A stretch of 64,000 bases of DNA from an uncultured Bradyrhizobium sp. GTDB lineage: Bacteria; Pseudomonadota; Alphaproteobacteria; Rhizobiales; Xanthobacteraceae. The notes under the pieces are model-generated. The model worked only from the letters and a program-made list of their open reading frames with translations, did not search any database and was not told where the DNA came from. The stretch lies in assembly GCF_947648125.1 (NCBI RefSeq), contig NZ_CANSMR010000033.1:19368-83367 (forward strand), written 5' to 3'. How positions within the stretch are numbered: position 1 is the stretch's first letter; every line of letters starts with the position of its first letter. Shown here one piece after another: positions 55,675-63,255 of the stretch. Made by a program: the position numbers and the translations under genes.

Positions 55675-57834
55675 ATGGCTGAACGGTCTTTTGCTCGTGA
55701 GGTCGAGGATCTCCGGCTCGGCGACGGCGACACCTTCCGCGGCGAAGGCATCCTCGCCATCACCAAGGCACTCCTGCAATCCGGCGTCGCCTATGTCGGC
55801 GGCTATCAGGGCTCGCCGATCTCGCATCTGATGGACGTGCTGGCCGACGCGAAGGACGTGCTCGACGACCTCGGCGTCGTGTTCCAGAGCTCCGCCAACG
55901 AAGCGGCAGCGGCGGCGATGCTGTCGGCTTCCGTGATGTATCCGCTGCGCGGCGCAGTCGCGTGGAAGTCGACGGTCGGCACCAATGTGGCCTCCGATGC
56001 GCTGGCTAATCTCGCCTCCGGCGGCGTCACCGGCGGCACGATGATCATCGTCGGCGAGGATTACGGCGAAGGCTCCTCGATCATGCAGGAGCGCACCCAC
56101 GCCTTTGCGATGAAATCGCAGATCTGGCTGCTGGATCCCCGTCCTGATCATGAATGCATCGTCAACCTGATCGAGAAGGGTTTCGAGCTCTCGGAAGCCT
56201 CGAACACCCCTGTCATGCTGGAGATGCGCGTTCGCGCCTGTCACATGCACGGCAGCTTTGCCTGCAAGGACAACGTCAAGCCGGCCCACACCATCAAGGA
56301 CGCCTTGAACAATCCGAAGCGCGACGTCGGCCGCATCGTGCTGCCGCCGGCGGCCTACGAGCATGAGCAGGAGAAGATCAGGACGCGGATGCCCGCGGCC
56401 ATCAACTTCGTCCGCGACAACAGGCTGAATGAATGGATGGGGCCGAAGCAGGGCAAGGTCGGCATCATCATGCAGGGCGGGATGTACAACAACGTCATCC
56501 GCGCGCTGCAATATCTCGGGCTTTCGGATGCCTACGGCAACACGCAGATCCCGCTCTACGTCATGAACGTCACCTACCCCGTGATCGACACCGAGGTCGC
56601 GGAGTTCTGCCTCGACAAGGACGCCGTCCTGATCGTCGAGGAAGGCCAGCCGGAATATCTGGAGCAGGCGATCAACACCGTGCTGCGCCGCAGGGATATC
56701 CAGGCGCGCGTCCACGGCAAGGACGTGCTGCCGATGGGCGGCGACTATACCGCGCAGGTGCTGCTCGGCGGCGTGCGCGAATTCATTGAGAAGACCGAGC
56801 CGAGGCTGCTCGGCAATCGGCCGCCGGCGCCGGACGCGAGCCCTGTGCTCAACCATCCCGAGGTCGAGAAGCTGAAGCATGTCGTGCCGGCGCGTCCGCC
56901 CGGGCTTTGCACCGGCTGTCCGGAGCGGCCGATCTTCGCCGCCATGAAGCTCGTCGAGAGCGAGCTCGGCGAGCACCACGTCTCCGCCGACATCGGCTGT
57001 CACCTGTTCTCGATCCTGCCGCCCTTCAATATCGGCGCGACCACCATGGGTTTTGGCCTTGGCCCGGCCTCGACCTCGGCCTTCAACGTCAAGGCCGACA
57101 AGCGCTCGATCGCCGTGATGGGCGACGGCGGCTTCTGGCACAACGGGCTGACCAGCGGCATCGGCAACGCCGTCTTCAACAAGCATGACGGCGTCTTCAT
57201 CATCGTCGACAATTACTACACCTCCGCGACTGGCGGTCAGGACATCCTGTCGTCGCGCGCGACGAGCAAGCGGCGGAACACCAACAACTCGATCGTGCAG
57301 GCCGTGAAGGGCATCGGCGGCCAATGGGTCCGGCAGATCGATCGCACCTACGATGTCGGCCGGATGCGCGACACGCTGAAGGAGGCGCTGACGACCAAGG
57401 AGCAAGGCCCGAAGGTCATCGTCGCGTCCTCCGAATGCATGCTGAACAAGCAGCGACGCGTGAAGCCGCAGATCAGCAAGGCGATCAAGGACGGCGTTCG
57501 CACCGTCAAGGAACGTTTCGGCGTCGACGAGGACGTCTGCACCGGCGACCACGCCTGCATCCGCCTCTCCGGCTGCCCGTCGCTCTCCGTCAAGCAGCTC
57601 GACGACCCCTTGCGCGACGATCCCGTCGCGGCGATCGACAATTCCTGCGTCGGATGCGGCAATTGCGGCGAGGTCGCGGACGCCGCCGTGCTGTGTCCCT
57701 CGTTCTATCGCGCGGACGTCATTCACAATCCGACCGGCTGGGACAAGTTCAAGTCGAAGGTCGCCATGGCCGTGATCGGCTGGCTGCAACGGCGTCGCGA
57801 TCGCCGGCGTCCGGCGCTCGAGGCTTTGGCATGA
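55675..57834 (+). CDS. iorA: indolepyruvate:ferredoxin oxidoreductase alpha subunit
   Basis: 719-residue alpha subunit of an arylpyruvate:ferredoxin oxidoreductase, which converts a 2-oxo acid to an acyl-CoA. The N-terminal PFOR alpha domain includes GYQGSPISHLMDVLA. The TPP-binding part is MGDGGFWHNGLTSGIGNAVFN, preceded by GLCTGCPERP. The C-terminal ferredoxin domain has Cys658, Cys661, Cys664 and Cys674 (CVGCGNC...CP) and a second group at Cys622, Cys628 and Cys633. This is the IorA layout. In an aerobe it is probably used for an aromatic 2-oxo acid in this pathway. Confidence 0.93.
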   Translation: MAERSFAREVEDLRLGDGDTFRGEGILAITKALLQSGVAYVGGYQGSPISHLMDVLADAKDVLDDLGVVFQSSANEAAAAAMLSASVMYPLRGAVAWKSTVGTNVASDALANLASGGVTGGTMIIVGEDYGEGSSIMQERTHAFAMKSQIWLLDPRPDHECIVNLIEKGFELSEASNTPVMLEMRVRACHMHGSFACKDNVKPAHTIKDALNNPKRDVGRIVLPPAAYEHEQEKIRTRMPAAINFVRDNRLNEWMGPKQGKVGIIMQGGMYNNVIRALQYLGLSDAYGNTQIPLYVMNVTYPVIDTEVAEFCLDKDAVLIVEEGQPEYLEQAINTVLRRRDIQARVHGKDVLPMGGDYTAQVLLGGVREFIEKTEPRLLGNRPPAPDASPVLNHPEVEKLKHVVPARPPGLCTGCPERPIFAAMKLVESELGEHHVSADIGCHLFSILPPFNIGATTMGFGLGPASTSAFNVKADKRSIAVMGDGGFWHNGLTSGIGNAVFNKHDGVFIIVDNYYTSATGGQDILSSRATSKRRNTNNSIVQAVKGIGGQWVRQIDRTYDVGRMRDTLKEALTTKEQGPKVIVASSECMLNKQRRVKPQISKAIKDGVRTVKERFGVDEDVCTGDHACIRLSGCPSLSVKQLDDPLRDDPVAAIDNSCVGCGNCGEVADAAVLCPSFYRADVIHNPTGWDKFKSKVAMAVIGWLQRRRDRRRPALEALA

Positions 57835-57853
57835 GAGAGGCCTTGGCATGAGA
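57820..57853 (+). repeat. 17-bp tandem duplication at the iorA-iorB junction
   Basis: GAGGCTTTGGCATGAGA followed by GAGGCCTTGGCATGAGA, one mismatch. Each copy carries an ATGA: the first overlaps the iorA stop and opens a six-codon frame (MREALA), the second is the iorB start. The duplication separated what was probably a directly overlapping iorA stop/iorB start. Confidence 0.85.
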
Positions 57854-59413
57854 GACGAAACGATCCAGCTGGCGCTTCCTGCCGCAGGTGACGTGACCGA
57901 GCGGCCGATCTCGATCGCGATCGTCGCGATGGGTGGCCAGGGCGGCGGCGTCCTCACCGACTGGATCGTCCAGCTCGCCGAGAACCATGGCTGGGTCGCG
58001 CAGTCGACGTCAGTGCCCGGCGTCGCCCAGCGCACCGGCGCCACGATCTACTACATCGAGGCGATGCCGCCGCTCGACGGCCGCAAGCCGATCCTATCGC
58101 TGATGCCGACACCCGGCGACGTCGACGTGGTGATGGCGGCGGAATTCATGGAAGCCGGCCGCTCGATCCTGCGCGGCCTGGTGACGCCTGACCGCACCAC
58201 GCTGATCGCATCCAATCACCGGACGTTTGCGATCGGCGAGAAGATCGCGCCGGGCAACGGCATCGCCGACCAGGACGCGGTGACCGGCGCCATCGGGGTC
58301 GCCGCCAAGACCGAGATCATCTTCGACATGAACGCGCTGGCGATCGCCAACGGCAGCGTGATCTCGGCCGCGATGTTCGGCGCGCTCGCAGGCGCCGGCG
58401 TGCTGAGCTTCAGCCGCGAGAGCTATCTCGACGTCATCCGCGCCGGCGACAAAGGCGCACAGGCCAGCGTCCGCGCGTTCGAGGCGGCGTTTGACCGGGT
58501 GCAGTCGAAATCCCCGGACCCGGCGCCGCCGGCGCAATTGGAGCCGGCCGACACTACTCCCTCCCCGGCAGCTCTGGATCCCCGTCTTGCCGGCCTCGCC
58601 ACGCGGCTGGCGCAGGAGTTACCCGCGGCCGTGCAGGCCATCGGCCGTGCCGGTCTGAAGAAGGTCGTCGATTTCCAGGACGTCGCCTATGGCGGCGAAT
58701 ATCTCGACATCCTCGGCAAGCTCCACGCCGCCGATCGCAGCGCCGGTGGGGCCGAACGAAACTTTGCCTTCTCCCAGGCCGCCGCGAAATATCTCGCCAA
58801 TGCCATGACCTATGATGACGTCATCCGCGTTGCCGACCTCAAGACCAGATCCGGCCGCCGGGCGCGGATCGAGGGCGAGCTCGAATTGTCCGAGGGCCAG
58901 GTGCTCCAGACCACCGAGTTCATGCATCCCCGCATGGAAGAGGTCATGGGCATGCTTCCAGTGGGTCTTGGCCGCTGGCTTCAAGCCAAGCCACGCCTGC
59001 TCGGCTGGCTCGACCGTCGCGTCAACAAGGGACGCCGGATACGGACCTACTCGCTGCCCTGGTTCCTCGCGCTCTATGTGGTCGGCGGACTTCGCGGCCT
59101 GCGCCGCCGCTCGCTGCGTCACGCCATCGAGACCGCTCATCGGGACGAATGGCTCAAGGCCGCGACCGAAGCCGTGCGAGCAAACTATCAGTTGGGCGTC
59201 GAGATCCTGCAATGCCGGCGCCTCGTCAAAGGCTATTCCGACACCCACAGCCGCGGCCTGTCGAAATTCGACAAGACGCTGGCCGCGATCAAGCTGGTCG
59301 CGCCGCGCGACGATGCCGCGGACTGGGCGCGCCGGCTGCGGGAAGCCGCGCTGAAGGACAGCGCGGGCAACGAGCTCGACGGCGTGATCCAGACCATCAA
59401 GAGTTTTGCATGA
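57848..59413 (+). CDS. iorB: indolepyruvate:ferredoxin oxidoreductase beta subunit, long form
   Basis: 521-residue beta subunit. The N-terminal 200 residues are the PFOR gamma-type domain (AIVAMGGQGGGVLTDWIVQLAENHGWVAQSTSVPGVAQRTGATIYYIE). The remaining 300 are a helical C-terminal extension found in the bacterial long form, with GRRARIEGELELSEGQVLQTTEFMHPRMEEV and KGYSDTHSRGLSKFD. Archaeal IorB has only the first domain. The start is the second ATG of a tandem duplication. Its stop overlaps the following marR start (ATGA), so oxidoreductase and regulators are one operon. Confidence 0.92.
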   Translation: MRDETIQLALPAAGDVTERPISIAIVAMGGQGGGVLTDWIVQLAENHGWVAQSTSVPGVAQRTGATIYYIEAMPPLDGRKPILSLMPTPGDVDVVMAAEFMEAGRSILRGLVTPDRTTLIASNHRTFAIGEKIAPGNGIADQDAVTGAIGVAAKTEIIFDMNALAIANGSVISAAMFGALAGAGVLSFSRESYLDVIRAGDKGAQASVRAFEAAFDRVQSKSPDPAPPAQLEPADTTPSPAALDPRLAGLATRLAQELPAAVQAIGRAGLKKVVDFQDVAYGGEYLDILGKLHAADRSAGGAERNFAFSQAAAKYLANAMTYDDVIRVADLKTRSGRRARIEGELELSEGQVLQTTEFMHPRMEEVMGMLPVGLGRWLQAKPRLLGWLDRRVNKGRRIRTYSLPWFLALYVVGGLRGLRRRSLRHAIETAHRDEWLKAATEAVRANYQLGVEILQCRRLVKGYSDTHSRGLSKFDKTLAAIKLVAPRDDAADWARRLREAALKDSAGNELDGVIQTIKSFA

Positions 59414-59907
59414 TGCCGGCAGCACTCAAGGAGAGCACGGCTCCCGTATTCGGGCAGATTGAAACCCGGTTGTGGCTGCAACTGCTGTCGCTGCATGGCG
59501 AACTGTTTGCGTCGCTGAATTCGATGCTGAGCTCGGAGTTCGGGCTGTCGCTGGCCAAGTTCGACGTGCTGGCTCAGCTCGACCGTTACAGGGACGGAAT
59601 GGCGCTCGGGCAGTTGTCGCAGAACCTGAAAGTGTCCGGCGGCAACGTCTCGGGCCTGGTGCAGCGCCTGCTGGCTGACGATCTGATCAGCAAGGAGATG
59701 TCGAGCGAGGACCGCCGGTCGTTCATCGTGCGCCTGACACCGAAGGGCGAAGCACTGTTCAGGAAGGCCGCTGACGTGCACAAGAGGCATCTCAGCGAAC
59801 GGCTCGAAAGTATTCCCGCCCCGGAGCTGGAGACTGCACTGTCGGTGCTGCGGTCGCTCTCCTCGAAACTCGGCAGCGAAAGCAAGAAGCAGGGTCGCAA
59901 AAAATAA
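59410..59907 (+). CDS. MarR-family regulator, first of two in the ior operon
   Basis: 165-residue MarR-type regulator. The winged-helix core is FGLSLAKFDVLAQLDRYRDGMALGQLSQNLKVSGGNVSGLVQRLLADDLISKE, with DRRSFIVRLTPKGEALF as the wing, and a basic C-terminal tail (SKKQGRKK). It is paralogous to the MarR protein at 38.3 kb. ATG 59410 overlaps the iorB stop; the next codon is also ATG. Its stop overlaps the second marR by one base. Likely binds the TTTACATGTAAA palindrome upstream of iorA (inference). Confidence 0.9.
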   Translation: MMPAALKESTAPVFGQIETRLWLQLLSLHGELFASLNSMLSSEFGLSLAKFDVLAQLDRYRDGMALGQLSQNLKVSGGNVSGLVQRLLADDLISKEMSSEDRRSFIVRLTPKGEALFRKAADVHKRHLSERLESIPAPELETALSVLRSLSSKLGSESKKQGRKK

Positions 59908-60389
59908 TGGCCAAAGACTCCAGAAGCAGATGGAAATCCGGTCCACCGCGGACACGGGACCAGCTGCAAAGCTACATTCCCTATCTCTTCAACCGGCTCG
60001 CCAATCGCTGGAACCTGGATCAGAACCGCGATCTCAGCGAGCACAACATCAACAACGTCGTGTTCCGGACGTTGTCGGTCCTGTTCATCTACAAGACCCT
60101 GACCGTCAACGAGATCGCCGTTCTGGCCGTCACCGAGCAGTCGACCGCGAGCCGCATGATCGAGTCGATGGTGTCATCGGGCCTCGTCAAGCGCGAGATC
60201 GCGGAAGAAGATCAGCGCCGCCGCGTCGTCGGATTGACGCCGGACGGTGAGGCCTTGCTACGAAAGATCTGGCCGATCATGGAGAACAACTACGACCGGC
60301 TGACGGTCGGCATCGATCCCGACGAGATCGAGGTGTGCGCCCGCGTGCTGGCCAAGATGGTCGAGAACATCCGCCAGAACCAGATCTGA
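59907..60389 (+). CDS. MarR-family regulator, second of two in the ior operon
   Basis: 160-residue MarR-type regulator of a different subfamily from its neighbour. The core reads LTVNEIAVLAVTEQSTASRMIESMVSSGLVKREIAEEDQRRRVVGLTPDGEALLRK, with N- and C-terminal dimerisation helices (SYIPYLFNRLANRW; VLAKMVENIRQ). The start overlaps the previous stop by one base. Two consecutive marR genes in one operon suggest separate ligands or targets. It converges on the SDR gene, with ten bases between stops. Confidence 0.9.
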   Translation: MAKDSRSRWKSGPPRTRDQLQSYIPYLFNRLANRWNLDQNRDLSEHNINNVVFRTLSVLFIYKTLTVNEIAVLAVTEQSTASRMIESMVSSGLVKREIAEEDQRRRVVGLTPDGEALLRKIWPIMENNYDRLTVGIDPDEIEVCARVLAKMVENIRQNQI

Positions 60390-60399
60390 TCGCTCACGA

Positions 60400-61128
60400 T
60401 CATGGACTGAGGCCAGCAAGGCTAGTGCCGCCGCAGACGTAGAGCACCTGTCCGGTGACGAAGTCCGAGCGCTCGTCGAGGAAGAAGCTGATCGCGTGCG
60501 CCACGTCCTCGCGCGTCCCGAGCCGCCCGACGGGAACGTTGCGCGCCATCCGTTCCTCCTGCTCGGAGCCCTTCGGGATGACGCCCCAGAAATTGTCGGT
60601 CAGGATCGGACCTGGTGCGACCACGTTCACCGTGATCCCGCTCGATGCCAGCTCCAGTGCCCATGTCCGCGCCATGCCGTGCACGCCGGCCTTGGTCGCC
60701 GAATAGGCCGAGCGCGTGGCCGCGCCCATCGCGGCGCGCGAGCTCACGAACACGATCCGCCCAAACCGCCGCGAACGCATCCCCTCCATCGCCGCCTGGG
60801 TCAGCAGCATCGGTGCGCCGAGGTGCAACTGCGCCAGCGTCAGGATGTCTTCCGGCTTCGCATCGGCCAGCAGGTTCGGCAGGATGACGCCGGCATTGTG
60901 CACGAGGCAATCGATCGCATGATCGCGGCAGATCTCCTGCGCAATGGCCCTGGTCTCCGCCATGCTGGTCAGGTCCGCGCGATAGGCCGTGAGCAGATCG
61001 TGCGTCCAGTCCGGCTTCTCAAGGCCGACCGAGACGACCCGCTGTCCCTCGCCGACGAGTTTTTTCGCCAGCGCCTCGCCGATTCCGGAATTGCCTCCGG
61101 TGATGAGTGTGGTGCGGGTCTGGCTCAT
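60400..61128 (-). CDS. short-chain dehydrogenase/reductase (SDR)
   Basis: 242-residue SDR. It shows TLITGGNSGIGEALAKKL (cofactor motif), DCLVHNAGV, and RIVFVSSRAAMGAATRSAYSATKAGVHGMARTWALELA with the catalytic Ser and YSATK intact. The C-terminal VLYVCGGTSLAG is family-typical. It is last in the operon Rieske alpha - beta - ligase - SDR; 26 bases separate it from the ligase. Probably oxidises an alcohol or cis-diol intermediate of this pathway (inference). Confidence 0.88.
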   Translation of the reverse strand: MSQTRTTLITGGNSGIGEALAKKLVGEGQRVVSVGLEKPDWTHDLLTAYRADLTSMAETRAIAQEICRDHAIDCLVHNAGVILPNLLADAKPEDILTLAQLHLGAPMLLTQAAMEGMRSRRFGRIVFVSSRAAMGAATRSAYSATKAGVHGMARTWALELASSGITVNVVAPGPILTDNFWGVIPKGSEQEERMARNVPVGRLGTREDVAHAISFFLDERSDFVTGQVLYVCGGTSLAGLSP

Positions 61129-61154
61129 GATCGGCTCCCTGCGAACGGCACGCG

Positions 61155-62771
61155 TCACTCCTGCCGGCGCTTGAGGTCGCGAAGATCGAAGAACGCGCCA
61201 TCGCGCATCAGCTTCGCGACGAAGTCCTTCAATCCGCCGCGCTGGATCTTCTCGGTCGCGGTGAGCGGGAGCTGATCGACGAACGAGATCCAGCCCGGCG
61301 CCTTGTAATAGGCCATCTGCTCGAGGCTCCAGCGCACGACGTCCTCGGCCAGCGCGCGGCCTGCCCCCGGCTGCTCGGCGATGATGACAGCCGCGACCTC
61401 GTCACCGCGCACCTGATCGGGTGTCGCTGCCACCGCAGCCTGCCGGATCGCCGGATGCCGGTTGAGGACGGATTCGACCTCGACCGCGGCGATGTTCTCG
61501 CCGGAGCGGCGGATCACGTTCTTCTTGCGATCGACGAAATGAAGATCGCCATCGGCATCGCGCGACACGATATCCCCGGTATGAAGCCAGCCGTCCTTCC
61601 AGGCCTCGGCGGTCGCTTCCGGGTTCTTCAGGTACGCGCTGAAGAAGCCGTAGCGGGGGTCATCCCCCGCCCGCCGCACCAACAGCTCGCCCGGCGTTCC
61701 CACCGCCGCATCGTTGCCGCCGTCGCCAACGATCCGAACCTCGACCTCGGGCGCCGGACGCCCAAAACAGCTCGTGCCGATCTTGCGCGGCTCGACATGG
61801 GCGGCGATCACGCCGCCGCTTCCGGTCTCGGTCATCGCCCAGGCCTCGAGCAGCGGAAAGCCGAAGCGCTCCTCGAACGGCGCGTGCAGCAGCCTGTCGA
61901 CGCCGGCGCCGAAGCCGAACCGCACGGTGTGCGCACGGTCTTCATCCGTCGGCGGCGCACTCATCAGCATCGAGGGCATGACGCCGAGATAATGCAGGCA
62001 GGTCGCCCGGCTGTCGCGCACCGATTTCCACCAGCTGCGCGGATGGAAACGATCGAGCATCGTCAGGCTGCCGCCGACCGACAGCATCGCCATCAGCGAC
62101 ACCGCCATCGCGTTCATGTGAAACAGCGGCAGCGGCGTGAGCATGCGCACGCCATCACCGCTGAGATCGATCAACCCGCCGACATCGCGATACCAGTCTC
62201 CGGAATACAGGAAGTAGGTGTTGGTCAGCACGCAGCCCTTGGGCTGGCCGGTCGTCCCCGACGTATAGAGCAGCGCGCATTCGCTCGCACCGTCGCCGGG
62301 GTTCGCCGGCCGCGCGCCGCCGAACGGGGCCGGAATCTCGCCGCTGTCGGTCACAACCGGGATCGGCCGGCCGGCCTGGCGCGCCGCCGTCTCGACCTCG
62401 TCGCGTCGCTTGGCGAGCACGAATGCGGCATTCATCTCGGAATGCGCGATAATGTATTCGAGCTCGCTGACCCGCAGATCCGGGTTGATCGGCACCACGG
62501 ACACACCGAGCGCGTTCAGCGCGAACCACAGCTCGACGAAGACCGGCCTGTTCTGGAGCAGCAGCCCGACCCGATGGCCTTTACCGTAACCACGGTCTGC
62601 AAACGCGGTGCGCCAGCGCTCCACCCGCTCAAACATAGCACGGTACGAGATCTCCCCGGCCGCGATGCCGTAGATGTCGGCCGTCTCGGGCAGCACGTTG
62701 AGGAAGCCGGCTTCTCCCCGGTGGAGGGCGGTCTCGCGGAAGCGGGCATAGACGGTGGTCGCTGAGGTCAA
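61155..62771 (-). CDS. AMP-dependent acyl/aryl-CoA ligase
   Basis: 538-residue ANL-superfamily CoA ligase. Motifs: P-loop YTSGTTGQPKGCV, EAWAMTETGSGGV (A5), DGWLHTGDI (A7), KKNVIRRSGENIAAVEVESVL (hinge) and the catalytic lysine in TATEKIQRGG. Starts MTSATTVYARFRETALHRG. It is seven bases downstream of the Rieske beta subunit, suggesting activation of an aromatic or aliphatic carboxylate from ring oxidation. The substrate is not resolved. Confidence 0.92.
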   Translation of the reverse strand: MTSATTVYARFRETALHRGEAGFLNVLPETADIYGIAAGEISYRAMFERVERWRTAFADRGYGKGHRVGLLLQNRPVFVELWFALNALGVSVVPINPDLRVSELEYIIAHSEMNAAFVLAKRRDEVETAARQAGRPIPVVTDSGEIPAPFGGARPANPGDGASECALLYTSGTTGQPKGCVLTNTYFLYSGDWYRDVGGLIDLSGDGVRMLTPLPLFHMNAMAVSLMAMLSVGGSLTMLDRFHPRSWWKSVRDSRATCLHYLGVMPSMLMSAPPTDEDRAHTVRFGFGAGVDRLLHAPFEERFGFPLLEAWAMTETGSGGVIAAHVEPRKIGTSCFGRPAPEVEVRIVGDGGNDAAVGTPGELLVRRAGDDPRYGFFSAYLKNPEATAEAWKDGWLHTGDIVSRDADGDLHFVDRKKNVIRRSGENIAAVEVESVLNRHPAIRQAAVAATPDQVRGDEVAAVIIAEQPGAGRALAEDVVRWSLEQMAYYKAPGWISFVDQLPLTATEKIQRGGLKDFVAKLMRDGAFFDLRDLKRRQE

Positions 62772-62778
62772 GGCGCAC

Positions 62779-63255
62779 TCACATGAAAAGCTGGATATTG
62801 CCGAACGGCGCGTCGAAATTTACGAGATCGATGCGCTTGAGCCTGATCTTGAGCTCATCGCCGACCTGAACGAGATCGTGCGACGCCCAGCCCGAAAAGC
62901 GTTCCAGCGTGTCACCGCGCGTCTCGGTGTAGATGTAGGACGTCTTTGCCTTGAATATGCCGGCCGCCGGGTCACATGCGAGGATCTGCGGCGCCTGAAG
63001 CAAATGATGGCAGCGGCTCTTCGGCTTCTGGCTGAAGGTGCGTTCGCCGGCCAGTCGCTCGATCCGCACCTTCATCAGCATCAGATCTTCGTACATCAGC
63101 GACGGCTGCAGCACCGGATCCTGCTGCTGCCATTCCAGCGGCATCCAGTAACGCCCTTCCGGATGGAACAGGTCGAGCCAGGCCTGCCACTGCATGGTGT
63201 CGAGCAGGTCGGCTTCCCGATAGATGAAATCGGTGATGGTCTTTTCGCTGATCAT
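62779..63255 (-). CDS. aromatic-ring-hydroxylating dioxygenase beta subunit
   Basis: 158-residue small subunit of a Rieske non-heme iron oxygenase. Family segments are TDFIYREADLLDTMQWQAWLDLFHPEGRYWMPL, EDLMLMKVRIERLAGERTFSQKPKSRCHHLLQAPQI and ERFSGWASHDLVQVGDELKIRLKRIDLVN. The start overlaps the alpha stop (ATGA), so the subunits are translated together. The ferredoxin and reductase partners are not seen in the window. Confidence 0.92.
   Translation of the reverse strand: MISEKTITDFIYREADLLDTMQWQAWLDLFHPEGRYWMPLEWQQQDPVLQPSLMYEDLMLMKVRIERLAGERTFSQKPKSRCHHLLQAPQILACDPAAGIFKAKTSYIYTETRGDTLERFSGWASHDLVQVGDELKIRLKRIDLVNFDAPFGNIQLFM

Noticed and set aside
55633-58044. About 800-codon minus-strand frame opposite iorA
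   Set aside because: Antisense shadow of the well-recognised IorA; it would also cross the iorA promoter and has no recognisable domain.
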